Shown: positions 7,348 to 16,024, counted from the stretch's first letter. The stretch is 30,153 nt of DNA from Alkanophaga liquidiphilum (GCA_029259535.1 JAPHEF010000024.1:1-30153); one strand, 5' to 3'. A program made the numbers and translations. The notes: a model not told the origin generated them from the sequence alone.

Positions 7348-7674
7348 ATGCTTTCTGCGATTCTGAGTGCCCTACGCATAATTTTTGGGCTTGTCTTCCT
7401 GCTATTCGTGCCGGGCTACGCACTGACGCTGGCGCTTTTTCCGAGGAAGGAGGAAATAACCCTAATTGAGCGCGTAGGCTTTGCGGGCGTGTTGAGCATC
7501 GTCGCCGACATCCTCACAACGCTCTTTATAGATTTAGTTTTAGGCATACCGACAACCGCCATTAACATAGTCATCGCTCTTCTCTGCCTGACGGCGCTGG
7601 CGCTGCTCATTTGGAGGTTAGAACTACTTTTTATGAAGCTGCTCGAGCGGCGAAAGCTTTCAAAAGGGTCTTGA
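7348..7674 (+). CDS. Short DUF1616-like membrane protein
   Basis: 108 residues. The segment LLFVPGYALTLALFPRKEEI followed by IERVGFAGVLS matches the start of DUF1616 membrane proteins. Three hydrophobic helices are visible (about 8-30, 43-68, 70-90), ending in a basic cytoplasmic tail. Full DUF1616 proteins are usually much longer with a soluble C-terminal part, so this is a short variant or a truncated copy; no continuation is found in other frames before 7729. GGGGGTGA, overlapping the VanZ stop, is its ribosome binding site. Function unknown. Confidence 0.7.
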   Translation: MLSAILSALRIIFGLVFLLFVPGYALTLALFPRKEEITLIERVGFAGVLSIVADILTTLFIDLVLGIPTTAINIVIALLCLTALALLIWRLELLFMKLLERRKLSKGS

Positions 7675-7701
7675 ACGTCGCAGACGCTTGAGAAAGCTGT
7701 C

Positions 7702-7714
7702 AATAAATTTTTAT
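7702..7714 (+). promoter_or_regulatory. TATA-like box of the BshC-like gene
   Basis: AATAAATTTTTAT lies 27-35 bases before ATG 7741. It is too close to the in-frame ATG at 7729 for that start to be used from this promoter. Confidence 0.4.
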
Positions 7715-7740
7715 GCAAAGCCCTCTTAATGTGTGAAGGA

Positions 7741-9357
7741 ATGCAGAAGTCGGAGCGAGGAGTGAAATTAAGCAAGTTTATTCCGATGCTTGGTGCTCGC
7801 GCCCCTTTGAAAAGCTATCAAGTCAAGAACGTCAAGAGGATAAAAGAGGTTGCCGAGAAGTTTCACAAGGATGTAGGGACTTACGAGTGCGTGAAGCACG
7901 TTCTTAAGAGCGGAGTTGTTGCCAAGGACGTTCTGGTTTTGGAAACAGGACACCAGCCGAATTTCATGCCGTATGCGGGTGTTTGGCGTAAAGCTTTCCT
8001 GCTCGACTTCCTCGCTAAGAAAATTGCCGAAGGTGGCAGGGCGTGCGTCGCAATTTTCGGCTTCGCAGACTATAACTTATGCACTGCGAAGTGGATATAC
8101 CAGAATAGAATACCCTCGGCGACGAAGGACGGCTTTGAGACCATAGGATTCAAAATTTCAGGTAAAGACCGCTGGAAGAGGTTTGACTGCATATCAAAGC
8201 CTTCAGAGGACGATTGGGCAAGTGCGCTCGAAAGGATTACTGCAGTTTACAAGAAGTGCTGCGATGATGAAAGCATAAAGAACCTTGAAGCAGTGAAAGA
8301 GCTGCTCTGGCGTTGCTACGAATCTGCTAAAAGTTTTTCGGACGTTAATGCATTTTTCCTCTCAAAGGTTTGTAACGAGCTTTGGGGGTTGGAAGTGTTG
8401 TTTTTCAGATATTCTGACGTGCAGCGTGCTGGGATTTTCGTAGAGGAGTGGGAGAAAATAATCTCGCAGCTCTCAAAGTTTAATGAGTTGCATGACGAAA
8501 TCGTGCGTGAAAAGGGGTTGGAAGACATAGGATATTGTGGCAGGAACTCCGTTCCTTTTTGGTATCACTGTAGTTGTGGCGGGAAGGTTCCCCTCTTCAT
8601 GGACAGCCCCCCTCTCGCTTATGGCGAGTGCCCGGTGTGTGGCGAGATGTATGAGCTGAACCTTGAAAGTTTAAAAGAGCTCTTTGGGAGCATGAGTCCG
8701 AATGCAATTACGAGGAATCTTGTATTTTCGGAGGGTCTGGGTGTTGCACTTTTCATTTCAGGTGCGGGCGGCGGCTTGAGATACGGGCTCGTCTCCGACG
8801 GGATTTCGAAAGAGTTGGGTTTTAACGTGCCGGTGACACTAATGTGGCGTGGCAGAGATTACTACTTGGGAGCTGCGCACAGGGCTGCGCTAAACGGATT
8901 GATGAAAGCCTTCGGGTTGAACCCTGATGACTTTTTAGATGAAGACACGCTCATTTTAAAGGCTGCACGCAAGAGAGAGATGCTTGCGACTGAGATAAGG
9001 AGTTTAGAGGATGAGCTACGTGTTGAAGGCGGCGGCAAGAGTGCCGTTGTGAAGAAACTTAAGAGATGCAGAGGGCAATACATAAGCACGGATACGCAAA
9101 CTAAGGTTGCCGGCAAGGTTTTCTCGCTCATACCCTCTATTCTTGATGTATTCGTCTCGGTAGGCGTTGAGAGCGTGCCGAAACGCTGGGAGGCGGCGCT
9201 CTCCGAGAGCATAGAAGTCTCAGCCGACGAGTTTTACAGCATCGAGAAGGACGTTGTTTATGGAGATGATAGCGTGCCGCTCATTTATAGGAGCGTGCAG
9301 CGTCTTTACGAACGGAACAAGGAAATAGACCCCCTAGGCATCCTTAAGCCCGAGTGA
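7741..9357 (+). CDS. BshC-like protein (putative cysteine-adding enzyme) with zinc-ribbon insert
   Basis: 538 residues, the usual BshC size (about 540). The N-terminal segment LETGHQPNFMPYAGVWRK (H71) matches the HQPG..tGPlY..yKa block of BshC, VAIFGFADYN matches the VPVFWiAsEDHD block, and ALFISGAGGGLRYGL matches the later T.AYvGGpgEiaY block. A charged coiled coil lies near residues 405-440. Unusual for BshC is a putative metal site C277-x-C279 ... C297-x2-C300. BshC adds cysteine to glucosaminyl-malate in bacillithiol synthesis. A PIG-L deacetylase, the class of BshB, follows 29 bases later; no BshA-type glycosyltransferase lies in the window. The product could be another amino-sugar conjugate. 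An alternative start is ATG 7729. Confidence 0.6.
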   Translation: MQKSERGVKLSKFIPMLGARAPLKSYQVKNVKRIKEVAEKFHKDVGTYECVKHVLKSGVVAKDVLVLETGHQPNFMPYAGVWRKAFLLDFLAKKIAEGGRACVAIFGFADYNLCTAKWIYQNRIPSATKDGFETIGFKISGKDRWKRFDCISKPSEDDWASALERITAVYKKCCDDESIKNLEAVKELLWRCYESAKSFSDVNAFFLSKVCNELWGLEVLFFRYSDVQRAGIFVEEWEKIISQLSKFNELHDEIVREKGLEDIGYCGRNSVPFWYHCSCGGKVPLFMDSPPLAYGECPVCGEMYELNLESLKELFGSMSPNAITRNLVFSEGLGVALFISGAGGGLRYGLVSDGISKELGFNVPVTLMWRGRDYYLGAAHRAALNGLMKAFGLNPDDFLDEDTLILKAARKREMLATEIRSLEDELRVEGGGKSAVVKKLKRCRGQYISTDTQTKVAGKVFSLIPSILDVFVSVGVESVPKRWEAALSESIEVSADEFYSIEKDVVYGDDSVPLIYRSVQRLYERNKEIDPLGILKPE

Positions 9358-9386
9358 GCAAAACCAATAAATAATTTTAACCAACT

Positions 9387-10022
9387 TTGCCTGTGTTCGA
9401 AAGGATTTTAGTTCTGAGCCCGCATACCGACGATGGCGAGCTGGGATGTGGCGGCAGTCTCGCAAAGTTCATAGAAGGCGGCGGTGAAGTCTTCTACGTT
9501 GCGCTTTCGAGCTGTGAGAAGTCTGTTCCTGAGGGGTTCCCAGAAGACATTTTGAAAAAAGAGGTCAAAAAGGCTACGAAAATATTGGGCATAAAGAGGG
9601 AGAATCTGCTGCTCTTCGAATACGAAGTCCGGGAGTTCCCAAGACTTAGGCAGGAAATATTGGACACGCTTATTGAAATTAGGGCGGAAATAAAACCAGA
9701 TGTCGTCTTCACACCGTCGTCATACGACACGCATCAAGACCACAAAGTGACGAGGGACGAGACGCTGAGGGCGTTCAAGAAATGCACGGTCTTGGGTTAC
9801 GAACAACCATGGAACAATATTACGTTCGACACCACGGCTTTTGTGCGGCTTGAGGAGAGGCACATCGAGAAAAAGATAGAGGCTTTGAGCTGCTATGAAT
9901 CACAGAAAGGAAGACCTTATTTCAACAGCAGCTTTATAAAGAGCCTCGCAAGGATGAGAGGCGTGCAGATAGATGTCGAATACGCAGAGGCGTTCGAGGT
10001 CATAAGATGGATAATTCATTAA
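9387..10022 (+). CDS. PIG-L (LmbE/BshB-type) family deacetylase
   Basis: 211 residues. The zinc site is visible: SPHTDDGELGCGG at residues 11-23 (H13, D15, D16) and THQDH at 115-119 (H116, H119). PIG-L enzymes remove the acetyl group from N-acetylglucosamine conjugates such as GlcNAc-malate (BshB), GlcNAc-inositol (MshB) or GlcNAc-PI. The BshC-like gene immediately upstream suggests a thiol or amino-sugar conjugate substrate; this is inference. The start is TTG 9387 or GTG 9393; no ATG is available in frame before the catalytic motif. Probably co-transcribed with the BshC-like gene, although AT-rich sequence at 9368-9380 could be a promoter. Confidence 0.88.
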   Translation: MPVFERILVLSPHTDDGELGCGGSLAKFIEGGGEVFYVALSSCEKSVPEGFPEDILKKEVKKATKILGIKRENLLLFEYEVREFPRLRQEILDTLIEIRAEIKPDVVFTPSSYDTHQDHKVTRDETLRAFKKCTVLGYEQPWNNITFDTTAFVRLEERHIEKKIEALSCYESQKGRPYFNSSFIKSLARMRGVQIDVEYAEAFEVIRWIIH

Positions 10023-10061
10023 CCCTCAACGCTTAAATCAGCAACGAACGTCACCACCAGC

Positions 10062-10073
10062 AAATTTTAAATG
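10062..10073 (+). promoter_or_regulatory. TATA-like box of the first chaperonin gene
   Basis: AAATTTTAAATG is centred about 27 bases before ATG 10096, implying a leaderless transcript. Confidence 0.5.
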
Positions 10074-10095
10074 CAAACATAAGAACCAATAAGAG

Positions 10096-11784
10096 ATGGC
10101 GGAAAAGCGGTTTCGGCTCGATTCTCTGCTGACGCACACGAGGAAGGCGGCGGACGAGCGCCTGCTCGGCGAGGCGGCGAGGGAGAGCTGTATGGTGGCG
10201 GCGAGGGTGCTTTGCGACGTCGTGAGGACAACGCTCGGCCCCCGAGGGATGAGCAAGATTCTGGCGGAGGACGCCCGCCCCCTCCTGATCTCGAAGGACG
10301 GCTACTCCGTGATCACGGGACTCGTTGCCGAACACCCCGCTGCACGGCTCATCATCGAACTCGCAAAGGCGCACGGCAACGTCCACGGCGACGGCGTGAC
10401 CTCGACGCTGATTCTCACAGGGGAGTTGCTCGAAAAGGCTGATTCGCTCCTGCATATGGGTTTGCATCCGGTCTTAATTTTCGACGGCTTCAAAAAAGCG
10501 ATGGAGATAAGTTTGGCGTTCATGAATGCCCTTTCGGTCTCAGAAGACTTTTTCTCGTCTGAGGAGATGCGGTATGCTGTTGCGAGGACATCCCTGAAGG
10601 AGTATGCAAATGAGAAGCTTTGTCGGCGCATTGTGGAAGCAGTAGGGCATGTTAAGAGGGAAAATGAGGACATAGATGAGTATATAGCGATAAAAGAAGT
10701 GGAAGGGGACAGATTTGAGGACACGGAACTCATTGATGGCTCTGTGTTGTTCAGCCTGCTGCCGCCAGGCGTTCCTAATCGGATTGAGGGTGCGAAAATT
10801 GCAATAATCAAAGACCCGCTCACCACAGAGCGTGCGGAACTTGTTACGCACGTGGTGCTGGACCCGATGCAAATGGCGGGCTTTTTGAGGGAAGAAGAAA
10901 AACTTTTGAGTCGGATGGTCAGCAGAATCGTAGAAGCAGGCGCCAATGTCATTATTTGCATGAAAACGATAGACAGCAGGGCGTTAGGGCTCCTCGCAAG
11001 ACATGGCATCATGACGATAAGATTGGACAGGCATGAAGAATTGAACCATATATCGCTGGCAACCGGCGCAAACATCGTGAAGAGCGTCTGGGACCTGAAA
11101 AAAGAGGATTTAGGATATGCTAAGCTCGTGGAACATCGAAAAATCGTAGAGGAGGATATAATTTTCTTTGAGGGCTGCAAGGAGGCAAGAGCTTGCACGT
11201 TCTTCGTGCGTGGCGGCACGAAGGAGATAGCGGCAGAGCACAGCCGTCTTATATACGCAGCGACGCACGCCGTTGCCAGCGTTTTTGACGAGCCGTTTGT
11301 GGTTGCGGGCGGCGGCGCTATCGAGACCGAGCTTTCACTCCGCCTCCGCAAAGAGGCGCAGAAGGAAACGACGAAGAAGCAACTCCCGATGCTGGCATTC
11401 GCAGAGGCGCTTGAAGCGATTCCAAGGACGCTTGCCGAGAACTGTGGGCTTGACGCCCTTGATGCTCTGGCGAAGCTCAAAGCCATGCACCAGGACGACC
11501 CACACGTCGGCATCTGCTTCAAGAACGGCGAAGCCCTCTTTGCAAACGCCCTCAAGGAAGGAGTCATCGAGCCGCTGAGCATAAAGCGGCAGATGCTTGT
11601 CGGCGCCGTCGAAGCCGTCGAGCTTATCCTGCTGACGGACGGCATCCTCAGGGATAGAGAACGCATGAAAAAGGTAAAAGAAGCGGAGCGACGGAGAAAG
11701 TTGGGGCTGGAGGCAGAAGAAGAAATAAAGGAGAAAGAAGTGTTCACAAGAGAGAACCTGACTAAAAAATTCACCTACGACTGA
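10096..11784 (+). CDS. Divergent group II chaperonin (thermosome) subunit A
   Basis: 562 residues. Chaperonin ATPase motifs are recognisable but altered: TTLGPRGMSKIL (45-56), SKDGYSVIT where TNDGATIL is usual, HGDGVTSTLILTGELL (catalytic D99), GGGAIETELSLRL and ENCGLDALDAL, which keeps the second aspartate. The residues needed for ATP hydrolysis are therefore present, so it may be active. The C-terminus has an extra charged helical extension (KEAERRRKLGLEAEEE and beyond). The second chaperonin at 17090 is also divergent and quite different, so they could form a hetero-oligomeric ring. The stop codon overlaps the convergent acyl-CoA dehydrogenase gene by ten bases. Confidence 0.9.
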   Translation: MAEKRFRLDSLLTHTRKAADERLLGEAARESCMVAARVLCDVVRTTLGPRGMSKILAEDARPLLISKDGYSVITGLVAEHPAARLIIELAKAHGNVHGDGVTSTLILTGELLEKADSLLHMGLHPVLIFDGFKKAMEISLAFMNALSVSEDFFSSEEMRYAVARTSLKEYANEKLCRRIVEAVGHVKRENEDIDEYIAIKEVEGDRFEDTELIDGSVLFSLLPPGVPNRIEGAKIAIIKDPLTTERAELVTHVVLDPMQMAGFLREEEKLLSRMVSRIVEAGANVIICMKTIDSRALGLLARHGIMTIRLDRHEELNHISLATGANIVKSVWDLKKEDLGYAKLVEHRKIVEEDIIFFEGCKEARACTFFVRGGTKEIAAEHSRLIYAATHAVASVFDEPFVVAGGGAIETELSLRLRKEAQKETTKKQLPMLAFAEALEAIPRTLAENCGLDALDALAKLKAMHQDDPHVGICFKNGEALFANALKEGVIEPLSIKRQMLVGAVEAVELILLTDGILRDRERMKKVKEAERRRKLGLEAEEEIKEKEVFTRENLTKKFTYD

Positions 11785-12944
11785 GTTTGTTTCTTCTTAG
11801 CCGCAGGCAGCTTTCCGAGGAGGATATTCGCTAAGATGTTTCTTTGGATTTCGGAGGTGCCCTCGACCATCGTGCCCGCTCTTCCGTCCCGGAAGAAGCG
11901 CTCGACGTCGTATTCGACGGCGTATCCATGCCCACCGAGGATTTGCATTGCTTCCAAACATACTTCAACGGCAACCTCGCCAGCGACGAGCTTCGCCATC
12001 GATGCCCATTTCGTCGGCGCAAACCCCGCATCCAATAGGCTCGCCGCTTTATATACCATGAGGCGCGCGGTCTCGATTTTCACGAGCATGTCCGCAAGCT
12101 TGTGCTGGATTGCTTGGAACTCGCAGATTTTCCTGCCGAAGGCTTCTCGCTGCTTTGCGTATTCAAGCGCCCTGTCAAAGGCGCCTTGAGCAATCCCGAC
12201 GTGGACGGCGGCGGTGTTCGTCCTCGTCTCGTTGAACGTCTCCATAAGATAGTAGAAGCCTCGGTTTTCCTCGCCGACGAGGTTTTCGAGCGGGACTCGA
12301 ACGTCCTTCAACACGACGTCACAGGAGTCTTGGCAGTGCCTTCCCATCTTCCCGATGGGCGACGTCTCGAAGCCTTCTGCTGAAGTTTCGACGATAAAGG
12401 CGCTGATACCTTTATGCCGAGCGTCAGGCTTAGTCTTCGCAAATACGACGCCCCAGTCCGCAACCTTTGCATTCGTAATGAACATTTTGCTGCCGCTAAG
12501 CACGTATTCGTCGCCGTCTTTCTGAGCGACGGTCTTCATGGAGGCGACATCGCTCCCTGCATCAGGCTCGGTCACACCGAGAAAGCTGATGCTCTCGCCC
12601 CTCGGAATCGCAGGCAGATACTTCTCCTTCTGCTCCTCAGTCCCGAAGTAGTAAACCATCGGGCAGCCCATCGCCGTTAGCTGGATGGCGTAACCAATCC
12701 CACTGTCCGCCCTTGCAAACTCTTCGGCGATGATTGCGTTTTCGACGGCACCGAGTCCGGCGCCGCCATACTCCTCAGGAATCCACACCGCAATATATCC
12801 CAACCCCGCCGCTTTTTTCAGAATTTCAAACGGAAACTCGCCAGATTTGTCAAAATCCCGCCCCCGCGGCTTTATTTCTTTCTCCGCAAACTCATGAACC
12901 GCCTCCTTTATCGCTCTCTGCTCTTCATCAAGCTCGAACTTCAT
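11775..12944 (-). CDS. acd: Acyl-CoA dehydrogenase
   Basis: 389 residues, full length. FAD and substrate motifs: FLGVTEPDAGSD (121-132), FITNAKVADW, QILGGHGY (334-341) and FRDGRAGTMVEGTSEIQRN, in which E361 is the likely catalytic base. It is a soluble flavoprotein that oxidises acyl-CoA to enoyl-CoA and normally passes electrons to ETF; no etfAB is in the window. In Mcr-bearing archaea such enzymes mark beta-oxidation of alkane-derived acyl-CoA (Syntrophoarchaeum and relatives), though Archaeoglobi also have them. Chain length specificity cannot be read. Good ribosome binding site GGTGGTAGG next to the ATG. It lies 47 bases after the radical SAM gene, probably in one transcript. Confidence 0.94.
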   Translation of the reverse strand: MKFELDEEQRAIKEAVHEFAEKEIKPRGRDFDKSGEFPFEILKKAAGLGYIAVWIPEEYGGAGLGAVENAIIAEEFARADSGIGYAIQLTAMGCPMVYYFGTEEQKEKYLPAIPRGESISFLGVTEPDAGSDVASMKTVAQKDGDEYVLSGSKMFITNAKVADWGVVFAKTKPDARHKGISAFIVETSAEGFETSPIGKMGRHCQDSCDVVLKDVRVPLENLVGEENRGFYYLMETFNETRTNTAAVHVGIAQGAFDRALEYAKQREAFGRKICEFQAIQHKLADMLVKIETARLMVYKAASLLDAGFAPTKWASMAKLVAGEVAVEVCLEAMQILGGHGYAVEYDVERFFRDGRAGTMVEGTSEIQRNILANILLGKLPAAKKKQTQS

Positions 12945-12991
12945 CCTACCACCGAGGATACATCTGTTGCCAAACTACATCTGTGGCATTG

Positions 12992-13765
12992 CTACCCCCG
13001 CCGACGCCCAGCCCGCTCCCATTTTACTCCTGCTTTTTCCAGCCGCAGCAGCGTCGTCTCGTAAGGGTCAGCCACTTCCTCCTCCAGCATCTCCAAGAGA
13101 CGGGCATCTATATTCTTCAATTTCCTTAGAAGGCTCGTCCGCTCCTCGCCACTCATTATTCTCGGGTCGCTCATCACCGCAACGTGAAAGCTGAGCCCGT
13201 GCCTTATCAGATTCCTTATCGCCTCAAATGGTAGCTCGAACGCCGCCTCGACGGCGCCCGTCTTCCTTGAAAACGCCCCAGGCGTCCCTGCCTTCAGCGA
13301 AACTCGCACGTGCACCTTCTCGAACCTCGAAAGCTCGGCGACGTAACTCTGGTCGGCGAGGAGGATACCGTTGGTCTCGAGGATGAAAAGCTCGTAAGGC
13401 GAGCGCTCCACGAGCTCAAGCAGCTCTAAAAGGTGCCGCCGGCAGAGCGTCGGCTCCGCTCCTGAAATTCTCAGCTTACGGACTTTCCGCCGCCGAGCCA
13501 CTTCGTCAAGTCTCTTGAAAGCTTCCTCCGGCGAGTAGAATTTACCAAACCTTTCAGGAAACTCCCTGCCCAAGCCAACCCAGCAGAAGACGCAGCGCAG
13601 GCAGCAGCCGACGGCGTAGCCCGTCGCAATTCCGCCATAAACGCCGACGACGTAGAAATCTGTGTATTTTCTCTTATTTCCACGACACACTATTTTCTCG
13701 GTGCGGCGGGCGAGCCCCACCGGGTCGAACCTCGCAGAGGCGGGCGTCAAGAAGCGAGGATACAT
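12992..13765 (-). CDS. Radical SAM protein (COG5014-like)
   Basis: 257 residues. The [4Fe-4S]-SAM motif C54-x3-C58-x2-C61 sits in GCCLRCVFCWVGLG, preceded by YGGIATGYAVG, a combination I associate with the archaeal group COG5014. RISGAEPTLCRRHLLELLE corresponds to the GGEP SAM-binding motif with an A in place of the second G, and FILETNGI follows as in activating-enzyme-like radical SAM proteins. There is no auxiliary cluster domain and the reaction is unknown. It is the upstream partner of the acyl-CoA dehydrogenase. A TATA-like CTATTTTATAAC on the minus strand (13819-13829) lies about 60 bases before the ATG. Confidence 0.8.
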   Translation of the reverse strand: MYPRFLTPASARFDPVGLARRTEKIVCRGNKRKYTDFYVVGVYGGIATGYAVGCCLRCVFCWVGLGREFPERFGKFYSPEEAFKRLDEVARRRKVRKLRISGAEPTLCRRHLLELLELVERSPYELFILETNGILLADQSYVAELSRFEKVHVRVSLKAGTPGAFSRKTGAVEAAFELPFEAIRNLIRHGLSFHVAVMSDPRIMSGEERTSLLRKLKNIDARLLEMLEEEVADPYETTLLRLEKAGVKWERAGRRRG

Positions 13766-13877
13766 TATCTTTTGTTCGCAATCTCGACTTTTCTTACTTG
13801 CCTTAGGCGAAAATGGAAAGAGTTATAAAATAGGGATTTTAAGAAGCAATCAAATTTGCGGTGTGTTGATTAGGGCG

Positions 13878-13890
13878 GCGCCTCAGGCGC
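13878..13890 (+). promoter_or_regulatory. GC-rich hairpin before hdrA
   Basis: GCGCC-tca-GGCGC can form a tight stem-loop 20 bases before the hdrA start, in what is probably its 5' leader. A regulatory role is possible but unproven. Confidence 0.3.
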
Positions 13891-13910
13891 TAGCTTAACG
13901 GTGATACGGG

Positions 13911-15869
13911 ATGAAAATAGGCGTGTATGTGTGCCATTGTGGGATAAACATTGCGGCGACGGTGGACGTCGAGCGTGTGGTGGAGTTCGCCTCTAAGCTC
14001 CCGAACGTTGCGGTCGCCCGTCACTACATGTATATGTGCTCGGACCCCGGGCAGGACCTAATAAAGAAGGACATTGAGGAGCTAGGACTGGACAGGGTAG
14101 TGGTGGCGGCGTGCTCACCGCGGATGCACGAGCCTACGTTCCGCGGCGTTCTCGAGGAAAAAGGGCTCAATCCCTACTTCTTCGAAATGGCTAACATCCG
14201 CGAACACTGCTCCTGGGTGCATGAGGATAAGGAGGAGGCAACAAAGAAAGCAATGGATTTGGTGAAAAGTGCGGTGGCGAGGGCAGCATTGCTGGAGCCG
14301 CTTGAGGAGAAAGAGGCGGACGTGACACCCGCAGCGCTCGTGATAGGCGGCGGCGTCGCCGGGATGTATGCAGCGCTCGACATTGCGGACGCAGGTTTCA
14401 AGGTCTATTTAGTGGAGAAGTCGCCGACGATAGGCGGGAAGATGGCGATGCTGGATAAGACATTCCCAACGCTGGACTGCTCTGCGTGCATCCTCACGCC
14501 GAGGATGGTGGACGTCGCCCGCCATCCGAACATCGAGCTTTTAACGTATTCCGAAATAGTCTCGGTGGAGGGTGCGGTCGGCAACTTCAAGGTCAAGGTC
14601 AAAAAGAAGCCACGATACGTCGACGAGGCGAAGTGCACCGGCTGCGGCGCCTGCGCCGAAGCGTGCCGGGTCCGCAAGGTGCCGAATGAATACGACGCGG
14701 GCATCAGCTACCGCTCTGCGATCTATAGACCGTTCCCGTATGCTGTCCCTGCGACGTTCACGATCGACCCCGAACGCTGCTTGATGCTCACACGGGGGAA
14801 GTGTGGGAAGGCGCCCGCTTGTGTCGAAGCTTGTGGCCCTGGTGCCATAGATTTCGAGCAGCGTGAGAAGGAGGTGGAGCTCGAGGTCGGCGCCATAATA
14901 GTGGCGACCGGCTTCGACCTTTTCGACGCGAAGCTCAAGCCGGAATACGGCTACGGGAAGTATCCGAACGTGATAACCGGGCTGGAGTTCGAACGGCTGT
15001 CGTCGGCGAGCGGTCCGACGCTCGGCGAGATTAAAATTAACGGGCGGACGCCGAGGCGTATAGTGTTCCTGCAGTGCGTCGGCTCGCGCGACAAGCAGGT
15101 CGGGAACGAATACTGCTCGCGGGTGTGCTGCATGTACACGGCGAAGCACGCCCATCTCATCAAAGAGAAAATCCCGGACGCCGAAATCACCATCTGCTAC
15201 ATGGATGTCCGCGCCTTCGGGAAGGGCTATGAGGAGTTCTACGAGCGGGTGCAGCGTGAGGGCGTCATTTACCGCCGTGGGAACGCCGCCGAGGTTTACA
15301 AGAAGAGTCCGGACGAGGACACGCTCATCGTCAGGCTTGAGGACACGCTACTCGGCGAACCCATGGAGATTGAAGCCGATTTGGTGGTACTCGCAACGGC
15401 AATCGTGCCAAGCGAGGACGCAGACGAGATTGCGAAGATGTTGAAGCTTTCGAGGTCGCCAGACCGTTTCTTCCTCGAAGCGCACATGAAGCTACGTCCC
15501 GTAGATACTGCGGTTGATGGCGTGTTCCTCGCAGGCTGCTGTCAGGGTCCGAAGGACATCCCGGACACTGTGGCGCAGGCGAAGGCGGCGGCGTCCGCAG
15601 CGCTCTCGTTGCTCGCCACCGGCAAGGTCAAGACCGAAGCCATAACTTCAACGATAAACGAAGAGCTTTGTTCAGGCTGTCGCACGTGTGAGGCGGTCTG
15701 CGCATACGGAGCGCTGAAGTTCGACGAGGAGCGGGGAATCATGACAGTGAACGACGTGCTCTGCAAGGGCTGCGGTGCCTGCGGTGCGACGTGCCCGAGC
15801 GGTGCGATTTCCATGAAGCACTTTAAGGACGAGCAAATCTTTGCCCAGATTGAAGCCCTGACTTCTTAA
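13911..15869 (+). CDS. hdrA: Heterodisulfide reductase subunit A (HdrA)
   Basis: 652 residues, the standard HdrA length. The N-terminal domain starts with VYVCHCGINI; the FAD-binding motif is VIGGGVAGMYAALDIAD (144-160). An inserted ferredoxin-like region has C242, C245, C248, C252 and a second set near C290-C308; two C-terminal [4Fe-4S] motifs are C587-x2-C-x2-C-x3-C597 and C618-x2-C-x2-C-x3-C628. HdrA is the flavin subunit that bifurcates electrons in the cytoplasmic Hdr complex reducing CoM-S-S-CoB. No hdrB, hdrC, mvhD or frhB lies beside it, so it must partner with subunits encoded elsewhere. Transcribed alone and divergent from the radical SAM/acyl-CoA dehydrogenase pair. Confidence 0.95.
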   Translation: MKIGVYVCHCGINIAATVDVERVVEFASKLPNVAVARHYMYMCSDPGQDLIKKDIEELGLDRVVVAACSPRMHEPTFRGVLEEKGLNPYFFEMANIREHCSWVHEDKEEATKKAMDLVKSAVARAALLEPLEEKEADVTPAALVIGGGVAGMYAALDIADAGFKVYLVEKSPTIGGKMAMLDKTFPTLDCSACILTPRMVDVARHPNIELLTYSEIVSVEGAVGNFKVKVKKKPRYVDEAKCTGCGACAEACRVRKVPNEYDAGISYRSAIYRPFPYAVPATFTIDPERCLMLTRGKCGKAPACVEACGPGAIDFEQREKEVELEVGAIIVATGFDLFDAKLKPEYGYGKYPNVITGLEFERLSSASGPTLGEIKINGRTPRRIVFLQCVGSRDKQVGNEYCSRVCCMYTAKHAHLIKEKIPDAEITICYMDVRAFGKGYEEFYERVQREGVIYRRGNAAEVYKKSPDEDTLIVRLEDTLLGEPMEIEADLVVLATAIVPSEDADEIAKMLKLSRSPDRFFLEAHMKLRPVDTAVDGVFLAGCCQGPKDIPDTVAQAKAAASAALSLLATGKVKTEAITSTINEELCSGCRTCEAVCAYGALKFDEERGIMTVNDVLCKGCGACGATCPSGAISMKHFKDEQIFAQIEALTS

Positions 15870-15887
15870 TTTTCTCTTTTTTGTTTG
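15868..15887 (+). terminator. T-rich terminator after hdrA
   Basis: Runs of T (TTTTCTCTTTTTTGTTT) directly follow the hdrA stop codon, typical of an archaeal U-tract terminator. Confidence 0.5.
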
Positions 15888-15938
15888 CGAGTTCGGGAAG
15901 ATTGGGTGATTTATCTCTTTAGGATGGCGTCGCTGCTA

Positions 15939-15962
15939 ATCCCTACTTTTCAAAGGAGGGAT
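15939..15962 (+). repeat. Left-end hairpin of the tnpB element
   Basis: ATCCCT/AGGGAT plus inner CTTT/AAAG form a ten-pair stem with one A-G mismatch and a two-base loop. Terminal palindromes of this kind are recognised by the Y1 transposase of IS200/IS605 elements. Confidence 0.65.
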
Positions 15963-16024
15963 ACAGAAGGGGAGGTGGGAGGGGAAGATTTTAAGTAAAA
16001 AGAATATACTAAAAATTAATGGAG

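Noticed and set aside
10302..11774. 490-codon open frame antisense to the first chaperonin
   Set aside because: Serine-rich shadow translation of a real gene on the opposite strand; the chaperonin motifs are decisive.
12958..12989. Direct repeat ACATCTGTTGC / ACATCTGTGGC between the radical SAM and acyl-CoA dehydrogenase genes
   Set aside because: Only two imperfect copies of 11 bases in a short spacer; could be chance and no function is suggested.
13878..13890. Riboswitch before hdrA
   Set aside because: Only one short GC hairpin is present; no known aptamer pattern is visible, so it is listed only as a hairpin.
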